Assembly (NCBI RefSeq): GCF_044761665.1
Contig: NZ_JBIWCW010000014.1
Coordinates: forward strand, 1 to 64,000
DNA from: Peribacillus sp044761665
GTDB lineage: Bacteria; Bacillota; Bacilli; Bacillales; DSM-1321
DNA length: 64,000 nt
Direction: 5' to 3'
Below the pieces are notes generated by a model. That model was not told the DNA's origin, made no database searches, and saw only the letters and a program-made list of their open reading frames with translations. Shown here piece after piece: positions 25,384-32,667 of this stretch (the stretch's first letter is position 1; every line of letters begins with the position of its first letter). The position numbers were made by a program, and so were the translations under genes.

Positions 25384-26453
25384 AGAAAATTGTCCAGATG
25401 TTCCTAGTCATTTCAATCGTCTCTGCCTTGCTTTTGTATGCAACATCGAAGTTGAATTCATCGCAAGGGTTTACAAGCAGCGATACGCTGACCATATACA
25501 ATTGGGGAGACTATATTGATACGGATTTAATCGACCGCTTTGAGGAAGAAACCGGGATCAAGGTTATTTATGAGACGTTCGATTCGAATGAAGCGATGAT
25601 GACAAAAATTGAACAGGGTGGTACCACGTATGATGTGGCTGTGCCATCCGAATATATGATTGATAAAATGCGCGAAGAAAAATTGTTGATTCCATTAGAT
25701 CATTCCAAACTTCCGAATTTGAAAAATATTGATGAGCGGTTTATAGACTTACCTTTCGATCCAGAAAATAAGTTTTCAGTTCCTTATTTCTGGGGCACTG
25801 TTGGGGTTGTGTATAATTCCAAGATGCTTGACGGTAAAGAAATAACAAGTTGGGAGGATTTATGGGATCACGACCTGAAAAACCAAATCCTTTTAACGGA
25901 TGGTGCTCGCGAAATAATGGGCATGGGTCTGAATTCGTTGAATTATTCCCTGAATGATACAAACGAAAAACACCTTCAAGAAGCCAAAACGAAGCTCGAT
26001 AGCCTCACTCCCAATATTAAAGCCATTGTTGGCGATGAGAGCCGTATGCTCCTGGAGACACAAGAAGCGGCGCTAGGAATCGTCTGGTCTGGAGTGGCTT
26101 CTGAAATCATGGCCGAAAACGAAGACCTTGAATATGTTGTGCCTAAAGAGGGTTCGAACTTATGGTTTGATAATATGGTCATCCCGAAAACAACGAAAAA
26201 CGTGAATGCGGCCCACCAGTTCATTAATTTCATGCTCGATCCCGAAGTAGCTGCACAGAATACGGAATACGTAAGCTACTCTACTCCAAATAAGGCAGCA
26301 TTGGAGTATTTACCTGAAGACGTAGTGAAGGATGAACGGTTTTATCCATCTCCTGAAATGACCGATAAATTAGAGGTGTATGAAAATATCGGAAAGAAAA
26401 ACTTAGCCCGATATAACGACCTCTATCTAGAATTCAAAATGCACCGTAAATAA
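25380..26453 (+). CDS. potD: Spermidine/putrescine-binding protein PotD
   Basis: A 357-residue extracytoplasmic binding protein that delivers polyamines to PotBC. The start of the mature fold, LTIYNWGDYIDTDLIDRFEEE, is typical of PotD/PotF. The N-terminus is a hydrophobic signal (residues 4-20), but there is no cysteine near its end, so the usual Gram-positive lipobox is absent. The protein may stay anchored by an uncleaved helix or be secreted. The gene is last in the operon, with a 4-base overlap with potC and a terminator at 26462-26512. Confidence 0.9.
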   Translation: MKKIVQMFLVISIVSALLLYATSKLNSSQGFTSSDTLTIYNWGDYIDTDLIDRFEEETGIKVIYETFDSNEAMMTKIEQGGTTYDVAVPSEYMIDKMREEKLLIPLDHSKLPNLKNIDERFIDLPFDPENKFSVPYFWGTVGVVYNSKMLDGKEITSWEDLWDHDLKNQILLTDGAREIMGMGLNSLNYSLNDTNEKHLQEAKTKLDSLTPNIKAIVGDESRMLLETQEAALGIVWSGVASEIMAENEDLEYVVPKEGSNLWFDNMVIPKTTKNVNAAHQFINFMLDPEVAAQNTEYVSYSTPNKAALEYLPEDVVKDERFYPSPEMTDKLEVYENIGKKNLARYNDLYLEFKMHRK

Positions 26454-26461
26454 TTATATAA

Positions 26462-26512
26462 AAGCATGGTTTGAGAAGCAGTTTTCTTCTTCTAAGACCA
26501 TGCTTATTTTCA
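26462..26512 (+). terminator. Intrinsic terminator of the potABCD operon
   Basis: AGCATGGTTT pairs with AGACCATGCT, with a weak inner GAAG/CTTC helix, followed by TATTTT. It is directly after potD. Confidence 0.85.
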
Positions 26513-26691
26513 TATCAGGTTAGTTTTTCATCGGAATAAGCGGAGTTCCTTTGGTACTCTAAAATATCAGTGAAGATAAAGTTATGTTAGTATAATCATT
26601 AAGGCATTAGTAAGAGCAAGTGAAGGGGAATCTTAAGGTATTCTTAATAATTTCCTGCTAGTATAAGAACAAAAGTCAAGGGAGAGAGAAT

Positions 26692-27582
26692 ATGAATGTA
26701 TTAAAAAGCAAGAAGGCATATGTATGGGCAACGGCCATATTAATCATCGCTGCCATCCTCATATACGCGATGGTGGTTACTTCTGATAAGACCGTAGCGA
26801 GCGTGGGTGGAGAGAAAATCAAAGAGGCAGAGCTACATGATACGCTTGTTAAAAATTATGGAGCGGAAACAGTTAATCAATTAATCACAGATAAAATAGT
26901 TGAGCTAGAAGCGGATAAAGAGGGCATTAAAGTAACCGATAAAGAAATCCAGAAAGAAATCGATACTTTAGCAGAGTCTTACGGTGGAGAAGAAAAACTG
27001 AAAGAGCAATTGAAAGCGAGTGGTTCTTCCCTTGCTGAATTTAAACAAGATATCGTGGCATATCTCCATACGAAAAAATTAGTAGAACCAAGGATCACTG
27101 TTACAGATGACGAAATCAGTGCGTATTTTGAAGAAAATAAAGATACGTTTGCTCAAGAAGCACAAGTGGAAGCTAGTCATATCTTAGTGGAAGACAAAAA
27201 GACTGCGGAAAAAGTAGAAAAAGAACTTGCTGCTGGAGGAGACTTTGCTGAGCTTGCGACTAAATATTCTACGGATGCAGGAACGAAAGAAAAAGGCGGA
27301 AGCTTAGGATACTTCGGAAAAGGCAGCATGGTAGCGGAATTCGAAGACGTTGCCTTTAACATGGATGTTAATGAAATCAGTGATCCTGTCAAAACGGAGT
27401 ATGGATACCATATCATAAAAGTTACAGGTGAAAAGAAAGCTAAAAAGGCGAATTTAGAAGATAACAAGCAAGAAATTAAAGAAGCGCTTCTAAATAATAA
27501 GCTACAAGAAGAATACGCGGTTTGGTTAGAAGAAGTGAAGAAAGATTACGATATAAGCAATACATTTGAAGCTACTGAATAA
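26692..27582 (+). CDS. Membrane-anchored PpiC-type foldase (PrsA/YacD-like)
   Basis: A 296-residue extracytoplasmic peptidyl-prolyl isomerase/chaperone. A single membrane helix spans about residues 9-28, then a SurA-like N-domain (about 35-150), a parvulin domain (about 155-250) with ASHILVEDKKTAEK, KYSTDAGTKEKGGSLGYFGKG in pieces and GYHIIKV, and a charged tail. Unlike PrsA it has no lipobox cysteine, so it resembles B. subtilis YacD (about 297 residues) in layout. It should assist folding of secreted proteins outside the membrane. AGGGAGAG lies 5 bases before the ATG. It is monocistronic. Confidence 0.85.
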   Translation: MNVLKSKKAYVWATAILIIAAILIYAMVVTSDKTVASVGGEKIKEAELHDTLVKNYGAETVNQLITDKIVELEADKEGIKVTDKEIQKEIDTLAESYGGEEKLKEQLKASGSSLAEFKQDIVAYLHTKKLVEPRITVTDDEISAYFEENKDTFAQEAQVEASHILVEDKKTAEKVEKELAAGGDFAELATKYSTDAGTKEKGGSLGYFGKGSMVAEFEDVAFNMDVNEISDPVKTEYGYHIIKVTGEKKAKKANLEDNKQEIKEALLNNKLQEEYAVWLEEVKKDYDISNTFEATE

Positions 27583-27593
27583 TGTAATAAGGA

Positions 27594-27641
27594 AAAATGG
27601 TGCAACTTCGTTGAATAAACGATTTTGCACCATTTTTTTGT
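27594..27641 (+). terminator. Intrinsic terminator after the foldase gene
   Basis: AAATGGTGCAA pairs with TTGCACCATTT, an inner CGTT/AACG helix lies in the loop, and a seven-T run follows. Confidence 0.95.
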
Positions 27642-27717
27642 TTAAGAGTCCAATTTTAGATTGGGAATTTTAAAGGGGGATCATTTGTAGAGGTCGTGGC
27701 TCTCAGGAGGAATTCCA

Positions 27718-27756
27718 TTGTTTTTCAGGATTTTTGGGTTTAAAATTAATCGATAG
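27718..27756 (+). CDS. Possible 12-codon leader peptide upstream of the ABC exporter
   Basis: TTG start with a perfect AGGAGG at 27705-27710 (7-base spacing), encoding MFFRIFGFKINR and a TAG stop. It is followed one base later by the ATG of a longer 49-codon frame. The ribosome-binding site is too good to ignore in otherwise gene-free sequence, but expression is unproven. Confidence 0.35.
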   Translation: MFFRIFGFKINR

Positions 27757-27757
27757 G

Positions 27758-27907
27758 ATGACTTATTTACATAAAATGGACAAGAATATTTTCCCTGTAT
27801 GGATTATCCAAAGAGTAGCGCGAGAGAAACTTTTAAATGGAGAGGGGAATTGCCCCAATAAGGATGGGCAACTAGAAAGAAGGGGATGGCCTAGTGAAGT
27901 CTTTTAG
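27758..27907 (+). CDS. Possible 49-aa leader ORF overlapping the ABC exporter start
   Basis: ATG at 27758 opens 49 codons that end 14 bases inside the exporter gene. It contains two mutually exclusive hairpins, GGGG(27844)/CCCC(27853) and TTGCCC(27850)/GGGCAA(27866). The position is reminiscent of the BmrB leader ahead of bmrCD in B. subtilis, but I do not recognise the amino-acid sequence. Its own ribosome-binding site is poor, so it would rely on coupling to the 12-codon ORF just before it. Confidence 0.3.
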   Translation: MTYLHKMDKNIFPVWIIQRVAREKLLNGEGNCPNKDGQLERRGWPSEVF

Positions 27908-29636
27908 AAAGTTATTACCATACCTGAAGCCATATATACTGTTTGTAATTTTAGGACCGCTACTTATGTGTATAGAGGTAGCGATGGATTTATTGCAGCC
28001 CACTATGATGCAACATATTATTGATGATGGCATTTCCAACCAGGACAATGGGTATGTCATTAGACTGGGGTTTTTGATGCTGGGAGCTGCAGTGATTGGA
28101 CTGATAGGTGGATTGGGTTGTACCGTTTATAGTACTAAGGCCGCTGTTCATTTTGCTTCGGATGTGCGAAGGGATGTTTTTTGGAAAACGGAACTTTTTT
28201 CTAGCAAAAACACTGATTCGTTTGGAACAGGAAAGCTGATCACGATAGTGACCAATGATATTACATCTGTACAGAATTCTCTGATGATGACTTTACGGAT
28301 ATTTGTACGGGGCCCGCTTATGTTTATTGGAAGCGTCGTTATTGTCTGGATGACAGCGCGTGAATTGTTTCCAGTGTTAGTGGTCGCTGTTCCTTTATTG
28401 ATGGTCGCCATTATCTACTTTTCCTCACAAGCTGGTAAATTATTTAAGCGGGTACAGGAAGCGATGGATCATGTGAATACAAAACTTCAGGAGACATTGA
28501 GTGGTATCCGAGTCATTAAAGCCTTTGATCGCCAGGAATTTGAAAAGGAAAGTTTTAAGGGGTTTAATGATACGCTCACGAAAAGAAACATAGCGGCCGA
28601 ACAAACGATTATGGCCTTAATGCCCATATTATTATTTGTCATCAATTTGGGTGTAGTGGCAGGCATGTGGATGGGGGCGATTAGGGTTGAAAATGGAACG
28701 ATGCAGGTTGGTGTTATACTAGCTTTCATCAATTACTTGAATATCATCATGAACGGATTGATGTCGAGTAGTCACGCCTTGATGCAGATCACTCGCTCCT
28801 TTCCTTCGGCAGAACGGATTCAGCAAGTATTGGAAACGGAAATTGATATTAATGAACCTTCAAAACCTGCAACAGTTCAGGCAAGGGCAGGGGATGTGAA
28901 GTTTGAACGTGTGAATTACAGTTATAGCAAAAATGGTGAATATGTGATTAAAGATATTAGCTTTCATGCTCGAGGAGGGCAAAAGATAGGGATTATCGGT
29001 TCAACGGGCAGTGGAAAATCAACCCTCGTTAAGCTGATTCCTCGTTTGTATGATCCTGATACTGGTACGATTTCGATTAACGGCATCTCATTACAGGATT
29101 ACCCTCTAAAAAATCTAAGGGATGAAATTGGATATATTCCGCAAAGGGCCTCTCTCTTTTCTGGAAGCATCGAGGAAAATTTACGCTATGGAAAAGAGGA
29201 TGCCGGTTTAGTTGATATGGAAACAGCCGCTCGGTCAGCGGCAGCTCTTGATTTCGTGAATGGTTTTGAGGGGGCATTTTCGTATAGGTTGGCTCAGGGT
29301 GCAAACAATTTATCAGGTGGTCAAAAGCAAAGGTTATCCATTGCCAGGGCCTTTATCAGAAAACCTAAAATCCTGATTTTGGATGATTCCACATCAGCCG
29401 TAGATGCTCTATCGGAAGCCAAGATTCTACAGGCAGTGAAGCGGGAATATACCGATTCGACTGTATTCATCGTTTCTTCCAAAATTTCTTCCATCATAGA
29501 TGCCGATCAGATACTTGTCATGGATGACGGGATGATTGAAGCGAGAGGTACACATGAAGAACTGCTTGCAAAAAGTCGCGTTTACCAGGATATTTACCGG
29601 ACGCAAAGCGGAAGGGAGGCGACCCTTCATGAGTAA
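27894..29636 (+). CDS. ABC exporter half-transporter with degenerate ATP site (YfiB/BmrC-like)
   Basis: A 580-residue half exporter: six membrane helices (about 15-310), then an ATPase domain. Walker A GSTGSGKS lies at about 370 and LSGGQKQR near 472. The residue after the Walker B aspartate is Asp rather than the catalytic Glu (ILILDDSTSAVD, near 495), and the switch histidine is replaced by Ser (VSSKISS). This is the non-hydrolysing half of an asymmetric heterodimeric exporter. GTG start with GAAGGGG upstream. The last 8 bases overlap the partner gene. Drug or lipid-like substrates are known for relatives; the actual one is unknown. Confidence 0.88.
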   Translation: MKSFRKLLPYLKPYILFVILGPLLMCIEVAMDLLQPTMMQHIIDDGISNQDNGYVIRLGFLMLGAAVIGLIGGLGCTVYSTKAAVHFASDVRRDVFWKTELFSSKNTDSFGTGKLITIVTNDITSVQNSLMMTLRIFVRGPLMFIGSVVIVWMTARELFPVLVVAVPLLMVAIIYFSSQAGKLFKRVQEAMDHVNTKLQETLSGIRVIKAFDRQEFEKESFKGFNDTLTKRNIAAEQTIMALMPILLFVINLGVVAGMWMGAIRVENGTMQVGVILAFINYLNIIMNGLMSSSHALMQITRSFPSAERIQQVLETEIDINEPSKPATVQARAGDVKFERVNYSYSKNGEYVIKDISFHARGGQKIGIIGSTGSGKSTLVKLIPRLYDPDTGTISINGISLQDYPLKNLRDEIGYIPQRASLFSGSIEENLRYGKEDAGLVDMETAARSAAALDFVNGFEGAFSYRLAQGANNLSGGQKQRLSIARAFIRKPKILILDDSTSAVDALSEAKILQAVKREYTDSTVFIVSSKISSIIDADQILVMDDGMIEARGTHEELLAKSRVYQDIYRTQSGREATLHE

Positions 29637-31449
29637 GCAGATGAATCAACCTCCAGCATCCGATGTGATGGGGAAAGCCCGGGGACCAAGAGGGTTTGGT
29701 GGTCCAGTCGTTCAAGCAAAAAATAAAAAGAGGACAGTGAAAAGGATATGGAAATATTTAGAGAAGCAGAAGGCTGGTATGGTCCTATCAATACTATTCG
29801 TGGTGCTCTCAACCTTACTTGGTCTATTAGGCCCATATCTGATTGGAAGGATCATTGACCTTTATATCATTCCAAAAGATATAACGGGTACGGTTAGGAT
29901 GCTAGGTGTGCTTGCAGCAGTCTATATCGGGTCATCTTTGTTCACCTGGCTGCAGACGGCAATCATGATCAATGTTTCGTTACGGACCATTCGAACGCTG
30001 CGTAAAGACTTATATGATAAACTCCACAGTCTTTCCTTACGATTTTTTGATAATCGGGTTCATGGAGACTTGATGAGCCGGGTAACGAACGATATTGATC
30101 AATTGAACAATGCACTTAGCCAAAGTGTCATCCAAATTTTCAATTCACTGCTAATGATTACAGGCGTGACAATCGCAATGTTCTCCATGAATGTCATTTT
30201 AGCCGTTGTGACCTTACTGATTGTCCCGCTGATGATACTCACGACTAAAAAAATCATCAAGTACAGCAGCAGTAACTTCATAAAAAGGCAGCGTGACTTA
30301 GGGGAGTTAAATGGATTCATTGAGGAATCCATTTCGGGAACGGAAGTCATTACTTTATTCGGGAAAGAAGAAAAAGTTTTCAGCCAGTTTTCAGCTGTTA
30401 ACGAGAGGCTGCGCCAGTCTTCAATGGCTTCTGATACCGTGTCCGGATTCTTGGGGCCCCTTAATAATTTCATTAATAACATCGGCTTGGCTATTGTCAT
30501 CGGTGTCGGTGCTTTGTTGGCCGTCCAAGGAACGGTTACGGTAGGACTCATTGCAGCCTTTGTCACGTACTCCCGGCAATTCTTCCGGCCGATCAATCAA
30601 CTATCCAGTCTACTGAATACCTTTCAATCGGCCATTGCAGGAGCCGAACGTGTATTTGAAATCTTAGATGAAACGCCTGATATATTGGATAAAAAAGATG
30701 CAATACCCGTCGATGCCTTTAAGGGGGATGTAGAATTTACTGATGTCCATTTTGGCTATTCCAAAGGTCGACCGATTCTAAAGGGCATTGACTTTACGGC
30801 ATCAGCAGGGCAGACCATTGCCCTTGTTGGTCCGACTGGGTCGGGGAAAACGACGATTATTAATTTGCTATCCCGGTTTTATGAGGTGGATCAAGGTCAG
30901 ATTAAGATTGATGGTCGAAACATACAAGACTATAAAGTTAGTGATTTACGAAAGAAAATCGGCATTGTCCTGCAGGAAACCTTTCTTTTTTCAGGGACCA
31001 TTTTGGAAAATATCCGGTATGGTCGCTTAGATGCTACGGACTCTGAGGTTATCGAAGCGGCTAAGATTGCTTCCGCCCATGGCTTCATTAAACATTTGCC
31101 AGATCAGTACCAGACACAGGTCACATCAGGCGGTATGAATTTAAGCCAAGGGCAAAAGCAACTTTTGGCAATAGCGAGGGCCATTTTGGCGAATTCGGAT
31201 TTATTGATTTTGGATGAAGCGACATCGAGCATTGATACAAGGACGGAAATAGAAATCCAAAAAGGGGTGAACCGTTTGACCGAGGGGCGCACGAGTTTCG
31301 TTATAGCCCACCGATTGAAGACTATAGAAACTGCCGACAAGATTTTGGTCATAAAAAATGGTGAAATCATAGAGGTAGGCACACACAGTGAGCTCATAAT
31401 GAGCCAAGGGTTCTATAAAGGCTTGTACGATAGCCAATTTAATATTTAA
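29629..31449 (+). CDS. ABC exporter half-transporter with canonical ATP site (YfiC/BmrD-like)
   Basis: 606 residues from ATG 29629, chosen because GGGAGG lies 10 bases upstream; a longer in-frame opening at 29536 lies wholly within the preceding gene and lacks a site. A Gly/Pro-rich N-terminus (GKARGPRGFGG) precedes six membrane helices. The ATPase is complete: Walker A GPTGSGKT at about 402, LSQGQKQL, Walker B LLILDEATSSID with catalytic Glu, and switch AHRLKTI. It therefore pairs with the upstream degenerate half. Sizes of the two proteins (580/606) are closer to YfiB/YfiC than to BmrC/BmrD. Confidence 0.88.
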   Translation: MSKQMNQPPASDVMGKARGPRGFGGPVVQAKNKKRTVKRIWKYLEKQKAGMVLSILFVVLSTLLGLLGPYLIGRIIDLYIIPKDITGTVRMLGVLAAVYIGSSLFTWLQTAIMINVSLRTIRTLRKDLYDKLHSLSLRFFDNRVHGDLMSRVTNDIDQLNNALSQSVIQIFNSLLMITGVTIAMFSMNVILAVVTLLIVPLMILTTKKIIKYSSSNFIKRQRDLGELNGFIEESISGTEVITLFGKEEKVFSQFSAVNERLRQSSMASDTVSGFLGPLNNFINNIGLAIVIGVGALLAVQGTVTVGLIAAFVTYSRQFFRPINQLSSLLNTFQSAIAGAERVFEILDETPDILDKKDAIPVDAFKGDVEFTDVHFGYSKGRPILKGIDFTASAGQTIALVGPTGSGKTTIINLLSRFYEVDQGQIKIDGRNIQDYKVSDLRKKIGIVLQETFLFSGTILENIRYGRLDATDSEVIEAAKIASAHGFIKHLPDQYQTQVTSGGMNLSQGQKQLLAIARAILANSDLLILDEATSSIDTRTEIEIQKGVNRLTEGRTSFVIAHRLKTIETADKILVIKNGEIIEVGTHSELIMSQGFYKGLYDSQFNI

Positions 31450-31453
31450 AATG

Positions 31454-31490
31454 AAAAAGAGCAGTGGGAGAAGTCCTCTGCTCTTTTTAA
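31454..31490. terminator. Bidirectional terminator between ABC exporter and YtxH-like gene
   Basis: AAAAGAGCAGTGG pairs with the GCTCTTTTT side (AAAGAGCAG/CTGCTCTTT core) with a short loop and A/T tracts on both ends. It sits between convergent genes and can end both transcripts. Confidence 0.9.
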
Positions 31491-31496
31491 TGTGTG

Positions 31497-32030
31497 TTAG
31501 AAGTTAGATGAGATAGATTTGTCATTGGATAATTCAGATTTAGTAACCATTTCATCGCTGTCTTTTTTGCCTTTTTTATTGTTATCTGTATCTGTATTCA
31601 GTGATTGTGAAGGAGTTTCCTTCAATTGTTTTCCTGCCACGACGACTTTGGAGCTAATGTCTTTTAATTCACCTGTTGCATCTTTCGCTGAATCAAGGGC
31701 GTTCGTGGAAATATCCTTAACTTCCGAAACTTTGCCTACAACTTCTTCATTAACGGTTTCATATAAGGTTTCAACGTCATTGATTGCCTCTTTGATCGTA
31801 TCGGTTGCACCTTTCACGCCGGAAACCATTTGTTCTTTCACTTCACCAGGGTTTGCTTTAACCTGTTCCACCATATTCATGGAATTATCCTTTAAGGAAA
31901 TTGCTGAACGTTTAACTTTATTCCTTGTATTCGAGTCCAATAAAGTTAAAGCTCCTCCTACAATTCCTCCGATAATAATCCCTTTTAGTAGTTTGCTATT
32001 AGAGTCAGTTTGTTTAGTTGATTGATTCAT
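31497..32030 (-). CDS. YtxH-domain general-stress-type protein
   Basis: A 177-residue protein with a short glycine-rich hydrophobic segment near the N-terminus (LLKGIIIGGIVGGALTLL, residues 14-31) followed by LDSNTRNKVK, the usual YtxH arrangement, and a long charged, helical tail with many VKD/AKD repeats. Such proteins are small membrane-attached or gas-vesicle-GvpP-like stress proteins in Bacillus. The molecular function is not known. AAAGGAGGA precedes the ATG. It is convergent with the ABC exporter and divergent from the marR-like gene. Confidence 0.75.
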   Translation of the reverse strand: MNQSTKQTDSNSKLLKGIIIGGIVGGALTLLDSNTRNKVKRSAISLKDNSMNMVEQVKANPGEVKEQMVSGVKGATDTIKEAINDVETLYETVNEEVVGKVSEVKDISTNALDSAKDATGELKDISSKVVVAGKQLKETPSQSLNTDTDNNKKGKKDSDEMVTKSELSNDKSISSNF

Positions 32031-32202
32031 TAAATACTTCCTCCTTTAAGATGGTTAGTATGTTCTTACGGTTTTATTTCCCTGATTTTTCATGATTTAA
32101 ACGAGTAATAACAAAAATGTCATATAATTGACATTTTAATCCAATTCGTAGTAAGATGGCAAATAGTTAAGTAATTGAACTATTTTTTCTGGGGGTGAAA
32201 GG

Positions 32203-32667
32203 ATGAGGAATAATAATGTTACCGACTTGATCGATCGATACATGAAGGTTTCCTTCTATGTGAATAAGATGGGAGAGCTTTTAATTAAAGACGAGATTTG
32301 TGATGTACTGACTAACGAACAGTACTATACTTTACGTTTTATCGAACAGCAGCATTACTGTACCTCGACCGAAATTAGCGAAGCTTTTTACGTCAATAAA
32401 AGCGCGGTCACATCGAGCATTAACCGACTTGAAGGGAAAGGCTTGATAGAGCGTGCCCGTGACCTTGATGACCGTAGGGTCGTGCATTTGAAGCTTTCTG
32501 AAAAGGGGGAAGCACTACTTCAGGAAACGGAACGGAAAATTCATATATTAGTAGAGACGATCATGGGAAATTTCAAATATGAAGAGATTGTTAGTTTTCT
32601 GGATACATATGAAAAACTTTCGCAGACATTTATTCAAATGAAGACCGGTAAAGGGGAGGAAAGATAA
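32203..32667 (+). CDS. MarR-family transcriptional regulator
   Basis: A 154-residue winged-helix regulator. The recognition region FYVNKSAVTSSINRLEGKGLIERARDLDDRRVVHLKLSEKGE appears (residues ~65-106, cited in parts), including the DDRR wing. It is immediately followed by an MMPL transporter with no gap (stop TAA, then ATG), so it should repress its own operon until a ligand binds. The pair resembles ydgG-ydgH of B. subtilis. A GGGGGTGA ribosome-binding site supports the start. No palindromic operator was clearly seen in 32031-32202. Confidence 0.88.
   Translation: MRNNNVTDLIDRYMKVSFYVNKMGELLIKDEICDVLTNEQYYTLRFIEQQHYCTSTEISEAFYVNKSAVTSSINRLEGKGLIERARDLDDRRVVHLKLSEKGEALLQETERKIHILVETIMGNFKYEEIVSFLDTYEKLSQTFIQMKTGKGEER

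Noticed and set aside
31519..32025. Plus-strand open frame of 168 codons opposite the YtxH-like gene
   Set aside because: The minus-strand reading has a strong AAAGGAGGA site, a recognisable YtxH N-terminus and a terminator; the plus-strand frame is Ser/Phe/Thr-rich with no start signal.
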